From Astropecten irregularis (taxonomy: Eukaryota; Echinodermata; Asteroidea; Paxillosida; Astropectinidae), in NCBI GenBank assembly GCA_963971285.1, contig OZ020252.1, positions 20,435,662 to 20,499,661 on the forward strand: a stretch of 64,000 bases of DNA, given 5' to 3'. The notes below the pieces were generated by a model. That model was not told where the DNA came from, did no database searches, and saw only the letters and a program-made list of their open reading frames with translations. This document shows positions 47,801-57,400 of this stretch, in pieces (position 1 is the stretch's first letter; every line of letters starts with the position of its first letter). Both the position numbers and the translations under genes were made by a program.

Positions 47801-50300
47801 ACCAATGACCTCCTGCTTACTAGTGCAGATGTCATACCGCTAGGCCACTGAGCTAGCTGGGATCAACTGGTGAATCAAATCACTTTAGAAAGCTATTTGC
47901 TTTCGCAAGATGTCATTAACCTGGCCAGCTATTTCAAAGTCTAATTTGTGTACACTTATACCTTAACATTTCCCAAGTTTTTTTTACGTTTCAACAGACA
48001 CAGGAAGTTATAAGTACACTGACTTACTTTGACACATTTCCAACGATGATTCGTTTCTTGACATGGAATCTGGAGCCCTCGTCAGACTCCGCTTGCGAGA
48101 CAGGAAGCTTAGGAATCAACAGAGGTGGACCAACTCCAAAGGTATCCTGTTGAGAACAAGCAAGAGTCTTGGCACAATGAAAGGTTTAATCAAGACGTCT
48201 TGGTGCGACCAAAATACCATGGAGGTCAAAGAATAAAACTGAGCTTTTCTAAAATTTCAAAGAGCTCAATTCTGTCAATTTACAATCTGAATTTCCTTAA
48301 GCCTCAGGTTTCAACAGCTAAAGGAAAAGAGCTACCCTTGTATTGCAGGTCTGAGAATTCACTCTTCACGGATCAAGGCAGGCAGACCATTTCTTCTTGT
48401 TTTTGACTTTTTTTCTACAGTGGAATGCCACTATAGCGAACACGCTAAGATGCACAGATAGTGTTCCTTATAGTCGTTATAGCAAACAATGTTCAGCAAG
48501 CCTATGCATTGTACATAAAAATTGGGAGCCAAGGATGATGTTCAGTAAAGTCAAATGTTCGGTATATCGGTGTTCATAATATGCAAATTAGGCTTGCCCT
48601 TCACCGACGTGGGTGAGCACTGCATACTCAGTGCTTGTGAGAGCACGTGAGAAAAAATCACATGCTTGCTCAGGTGGGATTCGAACCCACGACCTCCTGC
48701 TTACTAGTGCAGATGCCTTACCTGCTAGGCCACCGAGCTAGCTGGGGTCTGCAGGGTGAATCAAATCCAATATTCATGATATCGGTGTTCGTTATAGTGG
48801 CGTTCCACTGAACCTACTTGCTGCACTGTTCATTTTGCAGGTGTAGTGGTGGTTATATTTTTTCCACTGGCACCAGACCAGCAGATTACTGCTCATTTAG
48901 ACCCCCTTCATGTCCTGTTAAAGGTTATTTCTCAAACTTGGTCCTGATACATCTGAGGATTTGTAACTCACTGGTCCAGTATTACGGGGTCCTTTAGCCC
49001 CGCCCCCTCCTCTGGACTCCTCCTCCACCTCCGACAGGTCCACTCTGCTCAGCTGCTCGGATTCCGGCGATGACCGCTCGCTCTGCAGGCTGGACCAGTG
49101 GCCACTACTGGGCGTGCTGACCGATGGCTCCACGGCACCCGCATTGGCAGGGGGGTTGCTGGGACCAGTAGGGGCACCGGGCTCGGCTGAGGTTGGATCC
49201 GTCGTCTCTAGAGAAGAGCTCTTTAGTCTGCTATTCAGTGCACGCTGGATGGCCGGATGGTTCAGGTTAATCTTGATGGCACGTGATTTCTGTACCAGAA
49301 ACAATAATAAACTCTGAGTTCACTTTGCACTCTTGTCGTCCTAAGTCATACGGGACATAGCTGTCTCCTCATGACACCGCTAGGCCACCAAGTTAGCGGG
49401 CGTCATAATTAATCTGTTATGATAGAGATATCTTTGTTGCTATGAATTATTCTCAAATATGTCAAATGTTTTCTAGGGATCCTCAGGCCTTGAATTTGGT
49501 TCTGAAAGGGGCAAGGCCACTTTTCCATTGTGAGGGGCACTTCCATTGGAAAATCATAATGTCTATGGAAACATTTCAAGGGGAGGCCAAGAACCAGGGC
49601 TACGAAGACCATGGCCTCCGTGGCCTCTATTAAATTCAAGGCTTGGCTCCTAAACCGTTTTCTCCCAATCATCATGTTGGTTGTTATTTACCTCTCCCTT
49701 AGCTGAGGAATGGCTGAGTCCTATATTCCCATAGTAGTTGGCTATGATGCAAGCTCGTAGTTTATCCAGCATGGCTCTCGTCTGGTGAATACGCTGCAGA
49801 CAGAAAAAAACAGACACACTTTTGTTACAGAAGTCAAAAAGGAAGGAATGATTTGCAAAGCAGAAATGTTAAATTCGTCTTCCAATAAAAGTTTGATTGC
49901 AAGTGTAACCACAAGGGTCAATGTCCATGCTTGAATAACTCTGGGTCAAAGGTCATAGAGGTCACCTCGTCAATCAGCTCCACTTCCTTTTCCTTGTGCT
50001 TCATCTCGATGACAAACTGACGCTTGATGATGCCTTCTATCTTCTTGACTGTGATGTCCTTGGCTGTCAGGATGAGAGATAAAGAACAAAGAAATGGTGA
50101 AGCTTTTGAAAATGACAGACAATTAGTGCCAAGGACTCATGGCAGCATTATTATAAATGTTCTGTTTATGGAGCCAATTCCCTACCATCTTTCTCAAACA
50201 GTCGTTGTCTTTTGCTGGCTGTCATGACAGACACAGTCTCATAGTCTGGATCCTGGTCTTTGAACGGACCCACTGGTTCTCCTTTACGCTTCATAGCCAT
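38801..50300 (-). CDS. YEATS2: YEATS domain-containing protein 2 (ATAC complex scaffold, 1558 aa)
   Basis: Fourteen coding exons, 5' to 3': 50186-50300, 49966-50063, 49692-49793, 48972-49289, 48028-48146, 47445-47606, 46230-46341, 45790-45834 (45 nt), 42549-45423, 41675-41893, 40321-40559, 39758-39832, 39245-39318, 38801-38924. Phases agree and the total is 4677 nt. The N-terminal module ([30 protein letters not shown]) is followed by the YEATS domain at about residues 240-345. There HPSY (Tyr296) and RRGWGEFP (Trp316) correspond to the aromatic acyl-lysine pocket. One 2.9-kb exon encodes a long Ser/Pro/Gly/Gln-rich region. The C-terminus ([23 protein letters not shown]) matches the histone-fold end of vertebrate YEATS2. 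YEATS2 reads acetylated/crotonylated H3 in the GCN5/PCAF-containing ATAC complex. Human is 1422 aa. ATG at 50300 is the first in frame after an acceptor; Met3 is an alternative start. Confidence 0.95.
39381..39669 (+). repeat. Family A element in a YEATS2 intron
   Basis: It starts AAAGGTATAATACATGATTG and runs through GCTCAATCGGACATCTGAGT to TACCCTGAAAGTTATATTTA. The far terminal repeat is missing. It lies between the last two internal exons of YEATS2. Confidence 0.7.
40947..41113 (-). other. Possible alternative terminal exon of YEATS2 (zinc-finger-like)
   Basis: On the minus strand a strong acceptor (pyrimidine-rich run then CATCCATCAG, ending at 41114) precedes an open frame in the phase needed after the exon at 41675-41893. 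It would add about 55 residues containing WCDICGD and later HNCRNH, a C-x2-C ... H-x-C-x2-H pattern, and then a stop. Vertebrate YEATS2 has nothing like it at this place as far as I know. No in-phase donor back into the gene was found, so it would replace the histone-fold tail. It could also be chance or a decayed transposon exon. Confidence 0.3.
41213..41555 (+). repeat. tRNA-derived SINE, family C copy 2, in a YEATS2 intron
   Basis: The head has GTTGCCTAGTGG (box-A-like) and GGTTCGAATC (box B). The body has CCTTGGGCAAGACGCTTTGT and GTGTAATTGGGTACCTGCGA, and the tail ends in an ATT repeat. It matches 54654-54967 over its whole length. The body recalls tRNA-SINEs with a conserved central domain, but I cannot name the family. 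Confidence 0.75.
42271..42394. repeat. Palindrome of two degenerate hammerhead-like motifs in a YEATS2 intron
   Basis: Two arms of about 55 bases are inverted copies: CTTGGAGTTAGGAGGGCC on the left and CCTCCAAACTCCAAG on the right. The minus-strand arm reads GCCT, TTGATAA, A, hairpin GATCCT/AGGATC, GAAAC, GC, GTC, AGGC, with GCCT pairing AGGC, the same layout as at 23791-23838. Core bases C3 and G8 are mutated. The plus-strand arm (42341-42382) is more decayed (CTAATAA ... CAAAA). Self-cleavage is not expected. Confidence 0.5.
46535..47384. repeat. Foldback element MITE-1, copy 4, split by another element
   Basis: The left end GGTCGATTTCACAAAGCCCT and the right end GGGTTTAGTGAAATCAACC are inverted relatives. 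The interior up to 46646 and from 47355 matches the copy at 32985-33132. A 708-bp element sits inside. The whole composite lies in a YEATS2 intron. Confidence 0.85.
46647..47354. mobile_element. PIF/Harbinger-like non-autonomous DNA transposon (708 bp)
   Basis: The first and last 48 bases (46647-46694, 47307-47354) are inverted repeats with one mismatch, beginning AGGGGCGGTCACACAGGC. It is flanked by TAA on both sides (46644-46646, 47355-47357). A 3-bp TWA duplication is the hallmark of PIF/Harbinger elements. The interior is CpG-rich with repeated CCCGTGG/CGCGTGT words and no transposase. The near-identical ends and clean target site point to a fairly recent insertion. Confidence 0.8.
47696..47879 (-). 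repeat. tRNA-derived SINE, family B copy 1, in a YEATS2 intron
   Basis: The minus-strand tRNA-like head has box-A-like AGCTCAGTGGCCTAGCGG and box B GGTTCGAATCC, followed by a tail ending in TAATTTGCATA. It is flanked by perfect 8-bp duplications TCACTTTA (47688-47695 and 47880-47887). The tRNA fold is only partial, so it is not annotated as a tRNA gene. Confidence 0.8.
48418..48810. repeat. pogo/Tc1-like MITE interrupted by a SINE
   Basis: The left end CAGTGGAATGCCACTATAGC and the right end TTATAGTGGCGTTCCACTG form a terminal inverted repeat of about 26 bp with few mismatches. Subterminal words TATAGCGAACAC and TCGGTGTTC recall pogo-type elements. Without the SINE it is about 190-200 bp. TA precedes the left end but the right flank is AA. 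Confidence 0.65.
48580..48772 (-). repeat. tRNA-derived SINE, family B copy 2, nested
   Basis: It matches 47696-47879, with box-A-like AGCTCGGTGGCCTAGCAGG and box B GGTTCGAATCC. It is flanked by TTCATAA (48573-48579) and TTCATGA (48773-48779), a near-perfect duplication. It inserted inside the MITE at 48418-48810. Confidence 0.75.
49484..49645. repeat. Family D foldback repeat, copy 2, in a YEATS2 intron
   Basis: It begins AGGCCTTGAATTTGGTTCTG and ends TTAAATTCAAGGCTTGG, an inverted pair. The interior matches 3427-3592 closely. Confidence 0.75.
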
Positions 50301-51164
50301 AACCGCTCTGCAAACCACCTGAGGAAAAACAACAGCAACAATCTATCCCTGTTCTTATATTCATTTTTGTAAAGTTTGTAGAATACTCTGGTAAAAAGTC
50401 TTGTGCTACATGTAGCTAAAAAAATAATAAATTTAATGAAATTACAATTCTAGCTACCTTATGAAGCAATTTAGGCCTATATAGAAAAGGATCATTTGTT
50501 CTCAATAGCAACCATTCTACTGTCCTCAAATTTGTTGTTGTTTTTTGTTACGGTTAAATTTGGAAGGTAACCAGCCTGAGCTTTTTTGACATATCTTTAA
50601 TCTAACAAGCCTCAAATGTCTGATAATAAATTAATGTGGGATTCATACAAACTGAAAAATATTTCCCCCCAAAATTGAATCTTTTTCCTTTGTCTTTGAG
50701 CACTTGACTTTCTCTTTTCTGTAAATTTACGTCCTCGATTTTCCCGCCTTTTAAAATCCATTTCAGTAACCTTTCCTCATTTTTTTTTATTCTGAAAAGT
50801 TAAAGGGAGAATGTTCAATGGGCCTATGTTCACTTCATTGCTAAACTGATGCGAATCTTCTCAACATACAAAGCACAATAATTAGTTTATGCATGGTTAA
50901 TATGCACATGTGCATGATGTACTCAATACCCCAGGCAATAATATGCCTCTTCATTAAGTTTATACTAATTCACAGTCATCTTGCCTAGGCTACAACTAAT
51001 CATACAAATTCCATAGGCACAGGGCATGGACTGGTGGCTCCCCAAATTGTTGTAAGACAATTGTGAATTGAGGTCTAACCGATTAGGCCTCTGCTTAATG
51101 AACAATTCCCAGGTAATGACACTGTCCTTACGAAGACTTGGTCTTAGGAGAAGACCTCCTACCA

Positions 51165-51498
51165 ACCTACCTTGCTAAAAAGCTGAACATTCAAACACAC
51201 AATTCAGCAGCAGAAGTCATAATCATGCCTGCATAAAATGAATTACTTCGCACAATACAATAACAGGGGCACGTCTTTTTTACAACTGGCAGTGCGCCCT
51301 CTATTGACGAGCATGAGTGTACCATGTTTATGTTTACTTTCGAGAAGAACGATCAGAAATTGTTGGCGATCGGTTGATGAAAAACAGCTCCATACATCTA
51401 ATCGACAGGGCAGAGACTCACCAAACTGTGAGGCATACGTTGTTTTGAATTGTTGTCACCGATCGTTGTTTGATCTTTTACCTTTTTTCGCTCAGAAA
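51165..51498. promoter_or_regulatory. Shared divergent promoter region of YEATS2 and AP4B1
   Basis: YEATS2 (-) and AP4B1 (+) face away from each other with 1198 bases between start codons. A strong minus-strand donor, AGCAAG then GTAGGT (51165-51170), would splice a 5' non-coding YEATS2 exon ending at 51171 to the acceptor before 50307. That leaves about 300 bases for both promoters. A TAGAGGGCGC (minus, 51294-51303) CTCF-core-like site and inverted CGATCGG/CCGATCG words (51369-51463) lie in it. No TATA box is obvious. Start sites are inferred. Confidence 0.5.
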
Positions 51499-54400
51499 AT
51501 GGCTTATCTTGTGGACAATTGGGATGAAGATGACATGCAAGAAATCAGGTAAGGTAAACGTTGCTGTAGGCCCTATGCATGTGAATGGTAATTTACTGGC
51601 GAGTAAAAATACTGAAAATAAGTGCCCATTAGCCTAAGAATTTACTTAGCATGCTTAGTAACTTGGTGCATACTGCACAGACGAACAGGGACCTTGCTCT
51701 ATGCTTAGCGTAATACTAATTACTAGTACCAACAGTAAAAATGCCAACCAAACCTTTCAGCTTCGCAACGGCATTGATAATTTATTGACGTCAGATAGGC
51801 CTATTTAGTATAAAATTATGCACAGACAGTGGAAAAGATGGGCCAATTTGCAATAAATTAGTTGCGATGATAAAACCCTTGCTATATGACATGGGGACTG
51901 GGACTAGGTCTACCGTCTAGGTCCCAATGTCAGACCAAGGGTTACGATCATCGCAAAAATGAACTAGGTCCGGTACCGGACTAATCAGAGGGGCAGAGTG
52001 GACTAATGTACACGAATGCCCTAAAAGATATGGGTGGGTTGTTCGTCTGGACCTACAATTTGTTTGTTCAAACCCTCCTCTGCTGCACAGGTCTACAATG
52101 TTTACATCTTGTCTTAGATCATGAAATCACCTCAATTAAATGTTTACATGATCGCAATCCAACAATTGTGCTTGTGCACTTTCGTTTTTGTAATTGACCC
52201 ATAACTTTGCGAGAGAAACATATACATAATTTAATGGTCTTGATTTTTCTTCCAAATCTACTTTATTCAGGAAGCTTTTACGCAAACCTACCTCCCAATC
52301 AGACTGTGGTCAACTGAAAGGTGTACTTACCAAGATTCTCAGTCAGGTTACTCGTGGACTGGACATGTCATCCCTCTTCACTGACATCGTCAAGGTTTGT
52401 TGGGCTCAGTCTAGGGGCCAATTTCTTAGAGCTGCTTAACAAAAATTGCTTAAGCATGAAAAGTCTTCCTTGATCAAACAGGATTGCCAACCAAATGTTC
52501 ATGTGATGTTTACTGCTTTCGACTTGTATTCGGCCATTGTTTGCTAAGCATAACATTCACAAGGAGGTTTGGCTGGCATACTGATTTTATTAAGCAAGGT
52601 TTTTGGGGCTTAAGCAAATTTTGACGCTTAAGCAGCTCTATGAAATTGGCCCCAGGGGTGCAGGCCTACTGTGACTTGTCTTAGCACGGAATTCCAATTC
52701 CCATGTTATGTCAGTAAATATGTGATTTTTGGTTTATTTGTATAAAGCAGAGCTGTGAATCTGCACCTTCATTGTCATTGTCAAAGTGTTTAGATGCAAC
52801 CATGATAACGTGTGAATGTACTCACGTGTAGAATAGAGAATGGCTTAATGTATTACTCTCCTGTGAAATACCATGGCTTCTGTTTCTTGAAATCTTGAAA
52901 TGAACTTAAAATTCAAGTCCAGGCCGCTAAGATGTCCAAAGTGTGCACAAAATCCCAAATCCTAGTCTCTGTGTGATGTTGGTGATGGCTGGAATCTGCA
53001 ATTTGAAGCAGTCTGATTTATGTTGTTTTGTTTGTTCATAACAAGGAGCTGAAGTCTTTCAATTCAATTCAATGACATTTATTTCCACTGTGTGGGGGCA
53101 ACATCCTAAAAGCCGAGGCTTGTGTCGGATGAGCCGTGACATACATTTACAAAACATGACAGGACAAGACAGAATAATTACTTACATGTAAGTTAAGTAT
53201 ACAATACATTTACGTCTCCCAAATGAAAGTAAACAAAGCTTTCAGGATAATTTTCAAAGGGGAAAATATAAACATGTAAATTAGAATTAACTACAATAAC
53301 AAATTGGCAAAATGGTTACACAGTTGAAAGTATATGCAATACGAATCATTTTAGGTGCTTCGAAGGAATATTTTCAGTTTATATTTGAATGTTTTAGGTG
53401 AAGGGCAACTTGTAAGTGACAATGGAAGATGATTCCAACATTTTGGTCCAGAGAAAAAGACAGTATGTTGAGAGAAAGTCGTTCGAACTTTGGGCATATG
53501 CAATTTAGATGAGGACCTAGTGTTATAATCGTGTACAGATCTATTGAGTTGAAAGAGGCTTTGAAGGGAACCAGGGAGTTGATTATTAACAATAATAAAC
53601 GTTGAAAACAATCAAAATCTTTATCTGGATGTAAATAAACTTATTCTGTGTGAAGATTGTGTTGCAACTTCAAAGAAAGGAATATTGGAAAGTTTGAATG
53701 TTGATGGATCCAGGGCTGTGCAGCATCCTCGCCCAAAATAACTAAATTTTCCACCTTCTCCGTCTTCAGCTCTGCGCTACCGTCGACCTGACCGAGAAGA
53801 AGCTTGCCTATCTGTACATGACGGCCTATGCTCATCAAAAGCCAGACCTTGCCCTACTTGCAGTCAACACGATACAGAAAGATTGCATTGATGCCAGTCC
53901 AATGATCAGGGGACTGGCGCTGAAAACTCTCTGCTCTCTGCGGTAAGAACCCGCAGTTTGATGAGGGGTCGTGAGTTCATCGTTCTTTTGCCGTTTTACA
54001 TGGAGTTCCCAAACTGATGCAGTAACATTTGTGAATAACCTTCTTCCTTTCAGACTTTCTGAGTTGATGGAGTACACGAGGCAGCCCCTGCTGTCCAGCT
54101 TGAAGGATAAGAGTGCCTACGTCAGGAGGATTGCCGTCCTTGGATGTCTCAAGATCCATCAAATCAATCCTCAATTTGTAGTAGGTACGATTGTCTTTAC
54201 GTTTGAACTCTGGGAGAAGCAAAGACAATCTGGTGAAACTAGGAATTGAGCCCCAGTCATTAAGACTTACTGCACCAGGGGTCAAATTCACAAAGTCCTA
54301 CGATTGATTGTAACGACGGGGCTTCCCTACTTTCAAGTCTCTTAGCTTCAAGAGTGTCAAGCATCTTGCCCTCAAAAGCCATATAAAATCTTTAGATTTA

Positions 54401-57400
54401 ATTTGGATAAACAATCCTTTGTTTTCACCGTGTAGATCATGACATCATCAATACACTGTATGAGATGCTGAGAGACAAGGATGTGATAGTTGTCACCAAC
54501 TGCTTGTTAGCGCTGGATGAGTTACTCAGGCACGAAGGAGGCATTGCCATCAACCAGAGGATTGCTCACTATCTCACCAACAGGCAAGATTAAGATGAAT
54601 AGTCTTTTACAGACTGATATGTAATTCAACCATTCTGGCACTCCATATGGGGTGCTGTGGCCTAGTGGTCTGCCGTGTCGTACTCAAAATCTTGTGGTCA
54701 ATCTACCGATTGTGGGTTCGAATCCAGCTATGGGTTAATGGTGCTTGCGTCCTTGGGCAAGATGCTTTATCACATGTTGTTTCTCTTCACACAGGTGTAA
54801 ATGGGTACCTGTGAGGGTAGAGATTAGCCCTTGATTGTGCGCTTTGCAGGCAGCTGGGGGTTGTATACTCCCCAGGGAGCCCGATAACCAGGGATAATAA
54901 TAATTTTAAGCGTTGTGATTTAGTTTACTATAAAGAGCGGTTCAAATGCTGGTTATTATTATTATTACCGGGGTATTCCAGGTAGAACCTACAGAATCAA
55001 TCGGGTAAGGGGCTGAAAACCCAATTAACTTGGGGACTGACCTGGACTAAAACCTAGGCTGAAAGATGAAAGACTAAAGACCCACTCTGCCGACCTGATG
55101 CTGCAGAAGCCCAGTACTGTTGGAATCGTTTACATGATGTAATGTTGTTAACATCAAGTGTGTCATGTCTTCTTCATTGCTATTTTTTGCAGATTGTCAG
55201 AGTTCACAGAATGGGGTCAGTGCTGTATCCTTCAGCTGCTGTTGAAGTACAAACCGCAAAATGAAGAGGAGACCTTTGATATGATGGTAAGATGATTCAG
55301 CAAACAAGTTGGTCTGCTTGCCATGAATGAATGATTTTCTGTGATGTGGTGATTTTTAGGTTTATAATGAGAATGAGAACAAAGTTGCTGTCCAGCCTGG
55401 CCAGCAGGATTATCTAGATGAATTTGTTGGAAAAACCACAGGGAAAAAACAAAAACAAACAAACCAGCTAACAGAGATGTTTGATTTGCGGTAACACCAC
55501 GAGACATAAATTATACTTTTTGAGTTTTGTGGCTCTGAAAAGAGCCGGTCAACTCGACATTCCTCAGGAGAATGCTGCTGCTGTGAGGTAGACTGACTGG
55601 ACTTGTTGTTTTATTGCAGACCTTGGTACAACTTGACTTCAACCAGCTATTGTTATTTTGTATTTTGCATTCAGAATGTGGTTGATGTTTACCTAAAGCA
55701 CACTAATTCTGGGGTGTGTATGGCGGCTGTACGACTGATGCTTCATCTCACTCAAGATCTGCCAGATGTCACTCAAGATGTCTACAGACGTCTTAAAGGT
55801 GAGTTGGTCTTTCCACAAGGCTGGGAGCAAGATCCCTTCTCGGCCACTCAGAGTAAAGGTGAATAAACCATCCGATAGGTAAATTGGGAATGTGGGAAGA
55901 TCCTTGTAACTGAAGACGTGTGTCTGATATGATCCCAAAAATAATCCTGTCTTATGCCAATTTTAAGCCTGTGATATGGCTTTGTGTATGATTCCTGATT
56001 GAGGACAGATCTTCAATGAGTTTCTCAATCCACTTTCTGATATGGATTCAGGCCCCCTGATCAGTCTACTGAGTAGCGACCGACCGGAGCTGGTGTACGC
56101 TTCACTGTGCCATCTGGAATGGCTTAATGGCAGGGAGCCAGGGAAGCTCGGCAAATACTACAAGAAGTTCTACTGCAGGTTGGTGTGTTGATTTATCAAC
56201 CCCTACCCTCCCAACGAACCCTCATCCGCCAATACACTCTAAAAGATGAAGGAGCAAGCTTTTGTGAACCCAGAGTCTTGGAAGTATCTGACAAGCATCA
56301 TTAAATGTTGTCAGTCTTGTGACGTGATAAGTTCTGCTCTCGTAAGTTTGCCTCTGGCTGGAGGAAGCAGTCACTGTAAATTGTCTCGCTCATGGACACA
56401 CACTCCTTGATTCCTCTGTAGCTTGACTAAAACACCTTCTCGGGAAGATGTCCTCTGTATGGGGTGGTGCATCCAGGATGATGAGCTTTACAAGAGTTTT
56501 AATGTATCAAGAGTAATTGTAAAGGAAGGTGATTTGTTGAAATGCTCAGGTGGGGAAGAATGCAGTATGTGTCTGATAGGAACAACAGTGAAGAGATGAA
56601 CACACTGGTTCCCAGTCGGCGTACATTTGAAAATTAGCAAAGCAGTTAGGCCACTCAGGAACAGCATATTGTTGCCCAAGATATTCCAAATGTCTTGAGA
56701 CTGCCGCATCGTTCCGGTTTTAACCCCTGGTGTTCACTTAAGGAGCATTCCTTTAATAGCTAGGAAACACTTCAAGGAAAGCTGAGATGACATTGTTGAT
56801 TTGAATTCTGAAGCTGTGTCCCGAAGGTGAACTAATGGTAGATACATACATGATTACAGATATAATGATCCTAGTTATGTCAAGTCCAAGAAGATTGAGG
56901 TGCTGGCATCACTCTGCTCCGAGGACTCCCTGAAGGAGGTTGTGGAAGAGCTAAGGTCAGTTGATATTAAGGATGCATGTATCGGAAGAGGAAGGGTGAC
57001 TTGTACCACCAAGCTTATGCTTGTTGGTCTTCAGACTTGTTTTCAAGTATTCAAGTCCTCAGACCTTGAGCCTGGGAAGTTTCAGTGTCAAGTTTGAGTT
57101 TTGAAAAGTAGGATGCAAACAGACTTAAAAGTCTATTTACAAAAGTCAAGCAACTCTCAATGAGTAGAAATGCATGAAGAAGTGAAGAATATCAATGACA
57201 TTTATTTTTGGGAGGGGCTTGAGAGCCAGCAATATCTATGAAAGTTGAATGAAAAAATCAAACGAAATTGTCAAACTTTTGAGAACCTGAACGTAAGCAT
57301 AAGAGATTTCATTTTTTTACATGATCTGTCTACTCTGGACACTCAACAGTGTGTATGCGACGGACATTTCAGTTGAGCTATCTCGACTAGCACTCAGCAC

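Noticed and set aside
47764-48760. Two tRNA-Leu-like genes in YEATS2 introns
   Set aside because: Both are heads of SINE family B with target duplications. The anticodon loop fits poorly and the acceptor stems fail.
53374-53592. Second minus-strand frame over the LINE tail
   Set aside because: It is out of frame with the recognisable reverse-transcriptase C-terminus in 53351-53611.
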